The notes under the pieces are model-generated. The model searched no databases. It worked only from the letters and a program-made list of their open reading frames with translations, and was not told the DNA's origin. The position numbers were made by a program, and so were the translations under genes. DNA of 64,000 bases from Thiomicrorhabdus sp963677355 (GTDB lineage Bacteria > Pseudomonadota > Gammaproteobacteria > Thiomicrospirales > Thiomicrospiraceae). Shown piece after piece: positions 44,562-51,619 of this stretch. Each line of letters begins with the position of its first letter. Position 1 is the stretch's first letter. The DNA lies in the NCBI GenBank assembly GCA_963677355.2, contig CAXXXQ010000001.1:248001-312000 (forward strand), in the 5' to 3' direction.

Positions 44562-45251
44562 TTATAGTGATGACTGATCAACTACTAGGCCTGGACCCAT
44601 TGTAGAAGAGATAGTCACTTTCTTAACGTATGTACCTTTTGCCGCAGCTGGTTTAGCTTTGTTTAGGTCATCCATTAAGGCATTTAAATTTTCTTTCAAC
44701 TTTTCAGCATCGAAACTTGCAGTACCGATAGAAGCGTGAACAATACCCGCTTTATCCGCACGGAAACGAACCTGACCAGCTTTTGCGTTTTTGATTGCTG
44801 TTGCAACATCAGGAGTCACAGTACCCGTCTTAGGGTTAGGCATAAGACCGCGTGGACCTAGAACCTGACCAAGCATACCAACAACACGCATTGCATCTGG
44901 AGACGCGATAACCACGTCAAAATCCATCATGCCGCCTTTGATTTCAGCTGCTAGCTCTTCCATACCAACAAATTCTGCGCCCGCTTCTTTAGCTGCTGCT
45001 TCGTTTGCTTCACCAGTAAATACTGCAACACGTACATCTTTACCAGTTCCGTTAGGCATTACAGTCGCACCACGAACAACCTGATCAGATTTACGAGGAT
45101 CGATACCTAGACGTACAGAAACATCAACAGACTCGTTAAACTTAGCAGTAGCTAGCTCTTTAACGATATTTAGACCTTCGATGATGTCATAAGATGCATC
45201 ACGATCTACTTTTTCAGCCCATAGCTTTTGTTTTTTAGTTAGCTTTGCCAT
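44562..45251 (-). CDS. rplA: 50S ribosomal protein L1
   Basis: L1 forms the mobile stalk guiding deacylated tRNA and can repress the rplKA transcript. The 229-residue protein has IDPRKSDQVVRGATVMPNGTGK and LGPRGLMPNPKTGTVTPDV. It starts 3 bp after the rplK stop. Confidence 0.98.
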   Translation of the reverse strand: MAKLTKKQKLWAEKVDRDASYDIIEGLNIVKELATAKFNESVDVSVRLGIDPRKSDQVVRGATVMPNGTGKDVRVAVFTGEANEAAAKEAGAEFVGMEELAAEIKGGMMDFDVVIASPDAMRVVGMLGQVLGPRGLMPNPKTGTVTPDVATAIKNAKAGQVRFRADKAGIVHASIGTASFDAEKLKENLNALMDDLNKAKPAAAKGTYVKKVTISSTMGPGLVVDQSSL

Positions 45252-45254
45252 CTG

Positions 45255-45683
45255 TTAGTCCTCTACATTTAAGCCCATTGAACGAGCAGAACCAGCGATA
45301 ATTTTCACTGCTGCATCGATATCGTTAGCATTAAGATCAGCCATCTTAGTATTAGCAATCTCTTCTAACTGAGCGCGGTTAACAGTACCAACTTTATCTA
45401 CGTTAGGTACACCAGAACCTTTCTGGATACCTGCAGCTTTTTTAAGCAGGATAGATGCTGGAGGAGTCTTGGTAACGAACGTGAAGCTACGATCACTATA
45501 AACAGAGATAATGACCGGAATCGGCATGTTCTTTTCAAGACTCTGAGTCTGTGCGTTGAACGCTTTACAGAACTCCATGATGTTAACACCGTGTTGACCT
45601 AGAGCAGGACCAACCGGAGGACTAGGGTTTGCATTTCCAGCAGGAACTTGCAACTTGATATAGGCTTCAACTTTCTTAGCCAT
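45255..45683 (-). CDS. rplK: 50S ribosomal protein L11
   Basis: L11 forms the GTPase-associated centre with 23S rRNA and is the thiostrepton target. The 142-residue protein begins MAKKVEAYIKLQVPAGNANP and carries PPVGPALGQHGVNIMEFCKAFN and the C-terminal GSARSMGLNVED. It starts 52 bp after nusG; no clear promoter is seen in that gap. Confidence 0.98.
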   Translation of the reverse strand: MAKKVEAYIKLQVPAGNANPSPPVGPALGQHGVNIMEFCKAFNAQTQSLEKNMPIPVIISVYSDRSFTFVTKTPPASILLKKAAGIQKGSGVPNVDKVGTVNRAQLEEIANTKMADLNANDIDAAVKIIAGSARSMGLNVED

Positions 45684-45735
45684 GATTTTCTCCTAATTTG
45701 GGTAATAACGCCTTTCGGCTCCCCTTTACGATTTA

Positions 45736-46269
45736 TTAATTTTTTTCTACTTGAGTAAACTCAAGCTCAACCGGAGTTGAACGACCAAAAATTAATACTG
45801 AAACTTGTAACTTATTCTTGTCGTAATCGACTTCTTCGATAACCGCTTCAAAGTCCTTAAATGGGCCATCAATAACTCGAACCATTTCGCCTGGTTCATA
45901 GATAACCTTCGGACGAGGTTTATCAACACTGGTTTCAACACGCTGCAGAATACGATCTACTTCTTTCTGGGTAATCGGTGCAGGACGATCACTGGTACCA
46001 CCAATAAAGCCCATTACCTGAGGCACACTCTTAACCAAATGCCATGTCTCTTCGTTCATTTCCATTTGAACCAAAACATAACCCGGAAAAAACTTACGCT
46101 CACTTGTGCGCTTTTTCCCGTCACGGATCTCAACCACTTCTTCAGAAGGAACCAAGATCTCACCAAAAGAGTCTTGCAGACCAGCACGATCAACATACTC
46201 AGCCAAGCTGTTTTTTACTTTATTCTCATAACCTGAATAAGCATGAACGACATACCATCTTTGTGCCAT
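45736..46269 (-). CDS. nusG: Transcription termination/antitermination protein NusG
   Basis: NusG binds RNA polymerase and links it to Rho or to S10. The 177-residue protein has the NGN domain (MAQRWYVVHAYSGYENKVKN, FFPGYVLVQMEM) and a C-terminal KOW domain beginning GEMVRVIDGPFKDFEAVIEE. It starts 3 bp after secE, the standard pair. Confidence 0.98.
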   Translation of the reverse strand: MAQRWYVVHAYSGYENKVKNSLAEYVDRAGLQDSFGEILVPSEEVVEIRDGKKRTSERKFFPGYVLVQMEMNEETWHLVKSVPQVMGFIGGTSDRPAPITQKEVDRILQRVETSVDKPRPKVIYEPGEMVRVIDGPFKDFEAVIEEVDYDKNKLQVSVLIFGRSTPVELEFTQVEKN

Positions 46270-46272
46270 CTT

Positions 46273-46656
46273 TTAACCACCTTGTCCTGTTAATAGCTTG
46301 ACTGCCCACAAGAAGAACATATCAACCAACCACAAAAAGATACCCATTAAAATAACCACCACAAAGACAATTAATGTCATCTGCACTGTTTCAGGACGCG
46401 TAGGCCATACAACCTGACGTACTTCTCGCTTAGCGAGCGATAGGTATTGAAACCAGCTTCTACCGACAGATGTTTGATACAGAATAAACATTGAAATCAC
46501 TGCACCCGCAACAACACCTAAAACGCGCGCTACCGGATGAGCCTCGTTAAAAACGTAATATCCAATAATAGAACCAAGCAGTACCAATAAAGATAACCCC
46601 ATCTTCATGGTATCTAGCTTGCTCGAATTACTCTGACTTTCTATCTCTTTACTCAT
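46273..46656 (-). CDS. secE: Protein translocase subunit SecE
   Basis: SecE clamps SecY in the inner membrane. The 127-residue protein is the three-helix enteric form, with TM segments near residues 19-35, 42-62 and 95-118; the conserved amphipathic region SLAKREVRQVVWPTRPETVQ precedes the last helix. It is the first protein gene after tRNA-Trp and is followed by nusG. Confidence 0.97.
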   Translation of the reverse strand: MSKEIESQSNSSKLDTMKMGLSLLVLLGSIIGYYVFNEAHPVARVLGVVAGAVISMFILYQTSVGRSWFQYLSLAKREVRQVVWPTRPETVQMTLIVFVVVILMGIFLWLVDMFFLWAVKLLTGQGG

Positions 46657-46716
46657 AATCTATCAGCTAAATTAAAAACGACCCGCACTCGTGAAAATGC
46701 AGGCCGTTATAGAATG

Positions 46717-46793
46717 TGGCAGGGGTAGAGGGATTCGAACCCCCAACACCCGGATTTGGAATCCGGTGCTCTGCCAATTGGAGCTATACCCCT
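46717..46793 (-). tRNA. tRNA-Trp (CCA)
   Basis: A 77-nt cloverleaf with encoded CCA. The acceptor stem AGGGGTA pairs with TACCCCT, the anticodon loop is TTCCAAA (anticodon CCA), and the T loop is GTTCGAATC. It lies between tufB and secE. Confidence 0.97.
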
Positions 46794-46803
46794 GGATTGT
46801 CAC

Positions 46804-46833
46804 AAAAAAGGGGGATTATACTCCCCCTTTTTT
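46804..46833 (-). terminator. Terminator after tufB, with a promoter -10 in its loop
   Basis: The arms AAAAAAGGGGGA (46804-46815) and TCCCCCTTTTTT (46822-46833) form a 12-bp perfect stem with a 6-nt loop, 21 bp beyond the tuf stop. The loop and adjacent stem base contain the TATAAT of the promoter called at 46815-46843. Confidence 0.9.
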
Positions 46834-46843
46834 GCTTTAGCAA
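46815..46843 (-). promoter_or_regulatory. Candidate promoter for tRNA-Trp, secE, nusG and onward
   Basis: TTGCTA (46838-46843) and TATAAT (46815-46820) are 17 bp apart on the minus strand. The start would fall near 46808, inside the terminator's 3' arm, about 15 nt before the mature tRNA-Trp 5' end. Confidence 0.65.
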
Positions 46844-46853
46844 GTGCTAATTA

Positions 46854-48038
46854 TTAGTCAATAATTTTAGCAACAACACCCGCACCAACTGTACGTCCAC
46901 CTTCACGGATCGCGAAACGTAGACCATCAGACATGGCGATTGGGTTGATTAGTTCTACTGTCATCTGAACGTTATCACCAGGCATAACCATTTCTGTACC
47001 TGCTGGTAGTTCACATGCACCTGTTACGTCAGTTGTACGGAAGTAGAACTGTGGACGGTAACCGTTGAAGAATGGCGTGTGACGTCCACCTTCATCTTTT
47101 GATAGTACATAGACTTCAGCTTCAAACTTAGTGTGTGGCTTAACTGTACCAACGTGTGCTAGTACTTGACCACGCTCAATGTCTTCACGCTTAGTACCAC
47201 GTAGTAGGATACCAACGTTATCACCCGCTTCACCTTGATCTAGAAGCTTACGGAACATTTCTACACCAGTAACGGTTGTAGTTTGAGTGTCACGGATACC
47301 AACGATCTCGATCTCTTCACCAACTTTAACGATACCCGTCTCAACACGACCGGTTGCAACCGTACCACGACCTTGGATAGAGAAGATATCTTCTACAGGC
47401 ATTAGGAATGGCTTGTCAGTTTCACGAGTTGGCTCTGGGATGTAAGTATCTAGCGCTTCAACTAGTTCACCAATCTTCTCAACGTATGCAGCGTCACCTT
47501 CGATTGCTTTAAGAGCAGAACCGATGATTACTGGCGTATCGTCACCAGGGAATTCGTACTCGTCTAGAAGTTCACGAACTTCCATCTCTACTAGTTCTAG
47601 TAGCTCTTCATCGTCAACCATATCCGCTTTGTTTAGGAATACTACGATGTATGGTACACCTACCTGACGTGATAGAAGGATGTGCTCACGAGTCTGTGGC
47701 ATTGGGCCATCAGCTGCAGAACATACTAGGATTGCGCCGTCCATCTGCGCCGCACCCGTGATCATGTTTTTAACATAGTCAGCGTGCCCTGGGCAGTCTA
47801 CGTGTGCGTAGTGACGTGTTTCTGATTCGTACTCAACGTGTGCAGTTGAGATTGTGATACCACGCTCACGCTCTTCTGGTGCGTTATCGATGTTCGCGTA
47901 GTCTTTTACTTCACCACCGAACTTAGCGCCTTGTACAATTGTTAGTGCCGCAGTTAGAGTTGTCTTACCATGGTCAACGTGACCGATAGTACCAACGTTT
48001 ACGTGCGGTTTCGAGCGTTCAAACTTTTCTTTTGCCAT
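46854..48038 (-). CDS. tufB: Elongation factor Tu, copy 2 (tRNA-tufB locus)
   Basis: A second EF-Tu gene encoding the same 394-residue protein as the copy at 30454-31638. On direct reading the DNA also matches base for base over 46845-48038, offset exactly 16,400 bp, with divergence starting immediately upstream of the ATG and 9 bases after the stop. That is the mark of ongoing gene conversion. The ribosome-binding site differs (CGGAG here). As in E. coli, it follows tRNA-Thr and precedes secE-nusG. Confidence 0.98.
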   Translation of the reverse strand: MAKEKFERSKPHVNVGTIGHVDHGKTTLTAALTIVQGAKFGGEVKDYANIDNAPEERERGITISTAHVEYESETRHYAHVDCPGHADYVKNMITGAAQMDGAILVCSAADGPMPQTREHILLSRQVGVPYIVVFLNKADMVDDEELLELVEMEVRELLDEYEFPGDDTPVIIGSALKAIEGDAAYVEKIGELVEALDTYIPEPTRETDKPFLMPVEDIFSIQGRGTVATGRVETGIVKVGEEIEIVGIRDTQTTTVTGVEMFRKLLDQGEAGDNVGILLRGTKREDIERGQVLAHVGTVKPHTKFEAEVYVLSKDEGGRHTPFFNGYRPQFYFRTTDVTGACELPAGTEMVMPGDNVQMTVELINPIAMSDGLRFAIREGGRTVGAGVVAKIID

Positions 48039-48098
48039 GATGCAAACTCCGTTAAGCGACACCAACCCGCTAAGATATGGCTATCACTTTGATTAAAA

Positions 48099-48174
48099 TG
48101 GAGCTTCCAACCAGGATCGAACTGGTGACCTCATCCTTACCATGGATGCGCTCTACCTACTGAGCTATGGAAGC
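48099..48174 (-). tRNA. tRNA-Thr (GGT)
   Basis: A 76-nt cloverleaf with encoded CCA. The acceptor arm begins GCTTCCA, the anticodon loop is ATGGTAA (anticodon GGT), and the T loop is GTTCGATCC. It is the tRNA nearest tufB, as E. coli thrT. Confidence 0.97.
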
Positions 48175-48189
48175 AAAACCTACAATGTT

Positions 48190-48238
48190 AAAAAAGGCCC
48201 TCCCCATTAGCTGCTTACAACCAACAAAGAGAGCCTTT
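48190..48238 (-). terminator. Terminator or attenuator between tRNA-Gly and tRNA-Thr
   Basis: AAAGGCTCTC and GAGGGCCTTT (on plus 48229-48238 and 48193-48202) form a 10-bp stem with one G-U pair around a 26-nt loop, followed on the minus strand by six T. It interrupts the tRNA-tufB transcript. Confidence 0.7.
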
Positions 48239-48245
48239 CAAAATA

Positions 48246-48320
48246 TGGAGCGGGTAGGCGGAATCGAACCCCCATCATCGGCTTGGAAGGCCGAGGTAAT
48301 AGCCATTATACGATACCCGC
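48246..48320 (-). tRNA. tRNA-Gly (TCC)
   Basis: A 75-nt cloverleaf with encoded CCA. The acceptor begins GCGGGTA, the anticodon loop is CTTCCAA (anticodon TCC), and the T loop is GTTCGATTC. It is separated from tRNA-Tyr by a single base. Confidence 0.97.
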
Positions 48321-48321
48321 A

Positions 48322-48406
48322 TGGTGGAGGGTGGTGGATTCGAACCACCGAAGGCATAGCCAGCAGATTTACAGTCTGCCCCCTTTGGCCGCTCGGGAAA
48401 CCCTCC
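48322..48406 (-). tRNA. tRNA-Tyr (GTA)
   Basis: An 85-nt tRNA with a long variable arm and encoded CCA. The acceptor begins GGAGGGT, the anticodon loop is CTGTAAA (anticodon GTA), and the T loop is GTTCGAATC. It is the first gene of the tRNA-tufB cluster. Confidence 0.97.
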
Positions 48407-48421
48407 AAATTGTGAGTGCGT

Positions 48422-48449
48422 ATTCTATAGATTTATTAACCCCTGTCAA
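48422..48449 (-). promoter_or_regulatory. Promoter of the tRNA-tufB cluster
   Basis: A consensus TTGACA (48444-48449) and TAGAAT (48422-48427) are 16 bp apart on the minus strand, ending 15 bp before the mature tRNA-Tyr. AT-rich sequence lies upstream, consistent with an UP element. Confidence 0.85.
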
Positions 48450-48680
48450 CAACAAATTTCACAAATATTAAAATTTATTTACCGACGATTAATAGGCCCT
48501 GTAGAACAAGCCCAAACACAAAAGGCAATTTATATTAGCAATCAATAACTTAATTGTAAAGCAACCCGCCATACGCCTTATTTGTACAGATAGACGGCAT
48601 TGTCTCGGTATAAAAAAGATGCCTTGTATATAATGAGCGTTTTACATTTATTGTTACCGTTAAATTTCAGGTTTATATCA

Positions 48681-49418
48681 ATGCAAACCTTCTGCAATCT
48701 GGACAACTTCTCTATTCTTTATCAAGACGGCCATCTCGTTGCCATTCACAAACCGGCAGGTTTATTGGTACACCGATCACCGATTGATCGCCATGAAACC
48801 CAGTTTGCCGTCCAACTGACGCGTGATGCTATCGGCCAAAAAGTCTTCCCAATACATCGTTTAGACAAACCGACTTCCGGATTACTGTTATTTGCTTTGG
48901 ATAGCGATACGGCCAGAAAGCTTGGCCAGCAATTTATGGAGCATCGGATAGAAAAGACTTACCAAGCGATCTGTCGTGGCTGGTCAGAGGATACCGGTAT
49001 CATAGACCACCCGCTTAAATACAAAAAAGACAAAATCGCAGATAAGCACAAACAAGAGAGTGCCACACCGCAACATGCTGTTACGAAATATAAGACGCTG
49101 GCTACCACCACAGTAGACCATCAAATCGGAAAGTTTACTCAGCAACGCTACTCACTGATAGAGCTTTATCCGCAGACCGGACGTAAACACCAGCTCAGGC
49201 GCCACTTGAACCATATTCACCACCCGATTATCGGTGACGTAAAATATGGAGATCGGCATCACAACCATTTTTTCAATGATTGGCTAGGGCAACATCGACT
49301 CTATTTGGCCGCAATTTCACTGCGTTTTCAGCACCCATATACACAAGAAAGCATGACCATTCATGCTCCACTGGAGGATTCATTCCAGAAAGCATTAAAT
49401 CAACTGCAACTGGATTGA
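48681..49418 (+). CDS. truC: tRNA pseudouridine(65) synthase
   Basis: TruC converts U65 of some tRNAs to pseudouridine. From the ATG at 48681 the product has 245 residues, beginning MQTFCNLDNFSILYQDGHLV. RluA-fold motifs are present: HKPAGLLVHRS, the catalytic HRLDKPTSGLLLFA, the TruC-like CRGWSEDTGIIDHPL and the C-terminal PQTGRKHQLRRHLNHIHHPIIGD. Alignment to E. coli TruC from memory is nearly collinear. An in-frame ATG at 48600 would add 27 residues unlike the family. Confidence 0.92.
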   Translation: MQTFCNLDNFSILYQDGHLVAIHKPAGLLVHRSPIDRHETQFAVQLTRDAIGQKVFPIHRLDKPTSGLLLFALDSDTARKLGQQFMEHRIEKTYQAICRGWSEDTGIIDHPLKYKKDKIADKHKQESATPQHAVTKYKTLATTTVDHQIGKFTQQRYSLIELYPQTGRKHQLRRHLNHIHHPIIGDVKYGDRHHNHFFNDWLGQHRLYLAAISLRFQHPYTQESMTIHAPLEDSFQKALNQLQLD

Positions 49419-49481
49419 TAAACAAGAATAACCGCTCGACTCCTTACAAATTTGCCGAACGGTTAGCGACTTCCATTAACA

Positions 49482-49796
49482 CTATAAATTTCGTTTAAAA
49501 TACAACACCACGTTTAGATTTGTTTCCAGTTCGCTGGAAACATACTGCCGGTCAGATACATCGACACCGAGACGCCACTCATCAACGCCACCAGACGGCA
49601 TATAAAACTCGACGCCTTGCATTCTATTACTAGGTAATTCCATTTGATAATCCAACATGGAAACCTGAACATGATTATTTACATCTGCTTGATACATTGC
49701 GGTTTCCGCTAATGCATCCGATGCCCCTATGACGACAAAGCTCATCACAAAAGCGATAAACTTAGCCAACCAATGCGTTTGTTTTTGGACTCGCAT
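49482..49796 (-). CDS. Small exported protein under tandem cyclic-di-GMP riboswitches
   Basis: A 104-residue protein I do not recognise. It starts at 49796 (MRVQKQTHWLAKFIAFVMS) behind a strong AGGAG, 7 nt before the ATG. Residues 1-31 are a signal peptide (FVMSFVVIGASDALAE, likely cut after ALA). The mature part of about 74 residues alternates polar and hydrophobic residues (HVQVSMLDYQMEL, GVEFYMPSG, LNVVLYFKRNL), suggesting beta strands, perhaps a periplasmic or outer-membrane protein. It has no Cys. The frame is open back to 49889, but that part overlaps the riboswitch. The upstream tandem aptamers imply control by cyclic-di-GMP. Confidence 0.75.
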   Translation of the reverse strand: MRVQKQTHWLAKFIAFVMSFVVIGASDALAETAMYQADVNNHVQVSMLDYQMELPSNRMQGVEFYMPSGGVDEWRLGVDVSDRQYVSSELETNLNVVLYFKRNL

Positions 49797-49861
49797 TACA
49801 ATCTCCTTGAGAAATTCCCAAGCGAAACATGTAATAAAGTCAGTTCGAAAGAGCGTATTGC

Positions 49862-49935
49862 TTTTTGTGCAACCTGGCGATCTCATCATTGAGACCCATG
49901 GCTTTCCGTCCCTGCTTCACAACAAGTTTGGCCTA
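49862..49935 (-). ncRNA. Cyclic-di-GMP-I (GEMM-I) riboswitch, proximal copy
   Basis: The minus strand reads GGCCAAAC, a small GAA-loop hairpin (GTTGTGAAGCAGG), the near-consensus GGACGGAAAGCC, then the P2-like stem GGTCTC/GAGATC and GCCAGGTTGC. These are the order and key elements of the GEMM-I aptamer (consensus GGACGCAAAGCC between the two arms). It ends about 70 nt upstream of the small exported protein. No terminator hairpin is visible after it, so control may be at translation. Confidence 0.88.
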
Positions 49936-50030
49936 TAAAGCTTAACTTCAATAAAACGATGAGCACCCGACTGAAATAGAAACACAGCGGATAACAGTAA
50001 GAAGTTCAGACGAATGTCGGAACTCTACAA

Positions 50031-50103
50031 ACTAGGCAACCTGGCGATCTACGTGAGACCCATGGCTTTCCGTCCTTGCTTCGCAACAAGTTTGGCACAT
50101 CAA
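50031..50103 (-). ncRNA. Cyclic-di-GMP-I (GEMM-I) riboswitch, distal copy
   Basis: A second full aptamer about 160 bp upstream (centre to centre) of the first: TGCCAAAC, hairpin GTTGCGAAGCAAGG, GGACGGAAAGCC, stem GGTCT/AGATC with a CACGT loop, and GCCAGGTTGCC. Compared with the proximal copy, the small hairpin changes T-G and G pairs to C-G and A pairs while keeping the fold, which supports a selected structure. The loop of the P2-like arm is shorter. Confidence 0.88.
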
Positions 50104-50114
50104 GTTTTATCTTC

Positions 50115-50145
50115 ATTGATGCAATCAAAAAGTGACTGCATCAAT
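50115..50145 (-). promoter_or_regulatory. 5' hairpin at the start of the riboswitch transcript
   Basis: A perfect 9-bp stem ATTGATGCA/TGCATCAAT (50115-50123 and 50137-50145), with three more inner pairs, starts at the predicted first transcribed bases. It could protect the 5' end. Confidence 0.6.
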
Positions 50146-50149
50146 GTTT

Positions 50150-50177
50150 AGTATATACAAACCCTAATTAATATCAA
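50150..50177 (-). promoter_or_regulatory. Promoter of the tandem riboswitch transcript
   Basis: TTGATA (50172-50177) and TATACT (50150-50155) are 16 bp apart on the minus strand, with a predicted start near 50143. The leader to the exported-protein ATG would be about 350 nt. Confidence 0.7.
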
Positions 50178-50311
50178 CAACTTACTTAATAGAAGTTTGT
50201 AGCTAGGATATTAGAAAAACATATAACAAGACAGATTAAGCTGCGCAATCCGCCGTGCTGCCTTATGATAAGCGGCTACAACAGCAATCAATTTACACCC
50301 AGAGAGTCATC

Positions 50312-51619
50312 ATGGATAACTGGCAAAGCTTATTAGAATTCGACCAAAATCATATCTGGCACCCTTATGCCAAAATGCCTGCCGACATTCCGGCTATCGG
50401 TGTCGACAGAACCAAAGGCTCTATTATTACCTTAGCCGACGGCACCGAGCTGGTTGACGGCATGTCCTCTTGGTGGGCAACGCTACATGGCTACAATCAC
50501 CCGAAAATCCAACAAGCGATGCATGAGCAGATCGACACCATGCCGCATATTATGTTCGGCGGTCTGACTCATAAGCCAGCCATCGAACTTGCCAAACGTC
50601 TGGTCGATTTAACACCTGCCGGACTGGAGAAAGTCTTTTTTGTCGATTCCGGCTCGGTCGCCGTAGAAGTCGCCATTAAAATGGCCATGCAGTATTGGAT
50701 CAGCAAAAACCAGTCGCAAAAGAATCGACTGCTAACCGTCAAAAACGGTTATCACGGTGACACCTTTGCCACTATGGCGGTTTGCGACCCGGTAAACGGC
50801 ATGCACAGTCTGTTCTCTAACATTCTCAGCCACCACCTTTTTGCTCCGGCACCGCAAATGGGTTTCAATATCAATTCCGATGATCAAGATATCCGTGCAC
50901 TAGAAACGATTCTCGATGAACATCAGCATGAAATCGCCGCCATTACCATCGAGCCTATTGTTCAAGGGGCGGGCGGCATGCGTTTTTACCGTCCCGACTA
51001 TTTGCGCCAATTAAAAGCACTTTGTGAAAAATATAACGTTCTGTTGATTGCCGATGAAATTGCCACCGGCTTCGGGCGCACCGGCAAGCTGTTTGCCTGT
51101 GAATGGGCCGGCATCTCGCCGGACATTATGGCCTTGGGCAAAACCCTGACCGGCGGTCATATTAGTTTAGCCGCCACCTTGGCAACCGCAGAGATCAGTC
51201 AAACTATCAGCTCCGGACAACCGGGCATTCTAGCGCACGGCCCAACCTTTATGGGCAACCCTTTAGCTTGCAGTGCAGCCATAGCCAATATCGATGTGTT
51301 AATGAGTTCGCCTTGGCAGGACAATATCGCCCGAATTGAAAGCCATTTCAACGAGACTTTATTGCCGCTAAAAGCACTAAACGGTGTCGAGGATGTGCGT
51401 GTTTTAGGAGCGATTGGTGTAATTGAACTGGAAAGAAATGATTTAGGCCCGGCAGTCCAGGCCGCCGGAATTGAAAACGGTATCTGGATCAGACCTTTCG
51501 GCAAACTGGTTTATACCATGCCTGCCTACAATATTTCTGAACCAGAGCTCAAGAAATTGACCTTAGGAATAGGGAACAGCTTAAATCATATTTTTAATCA
51601 ACATACCTTACAGAAGTAA
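50312..51619 (+). CDS. bioA: Adenosylmethionine-8-amino-7-oxononanoate aminotransferase
   Basis: BioA makes 7,8-diaminopelargonate in biotin synthesis using S-adenosylmethionine as amino donor. The 435-residue PLP enzyme has HIWHPYAKM at the N-terminus, GMSSWWATLHGYNHP (the substrate-binding WW pair), VFFVDSGSVAVEVAIKMA, LLIADEIATGFGRTGK and the PLP lysine in ALGKTLTGGHISLA. The ATG at 50312 follows AGAG; an in-frame ATG at 50255 adds 19 residues without family likeness. No other bio gene is beside it. Its 3' end overlaps the convergent pentapeptide gene by 26 bp. Confidence 0.96.
   Translation: MDNWQSLLEFDQNHIWHPYAKMPADIPAIGVDRTKGSIITLADGTELVDGMSSWWATLHGYNHPKIQQAMHEQIDTMPHIMFGGLTHKPAIELAKRLVDLTPAGLEKVFFVDSGSVAVEVAIKMAMQYWISKNQSQKNRLLTVKNGYHGDTFATMAVCDPVNGMHSLFSNILSHHLFAPAPQMGFNINSDDQDIRALETILDEHQHEIAAITIEPIVQGAGGMRFYRPDYLRQLKALCEKYNVLLIADEIATGFGRTGKLFACEWAGISPDIMALGKTLTGGHISLAATLATAEISQTISSGQPGILAHGPTFMGNPLACSAAIANIDVLMSSPWQDNIARIESHFNETLLPLKALNGVEDVRVLGAIGVIELERNDLGPAVQAAGIENGIWIRPFGKLVYTMPAYNISEPELKKLTLGIGNSLNHIFNQHTLQK

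Noticed and set aside
48167..48471. Plus-strand reading frames of 62-82 codons over the tRNA cluster
   Set aside because: They are antisense to tRNA-Thr, tRNA-Gly and tRNA-Tyr; such frames are well-known false positives.
49797..49889. Longer start for the small exported protein
   Set aside because: The extra 31 codons overlap the proximal riboswitch, and the strong ribosome-binding site and signal peptide both point to 49796.
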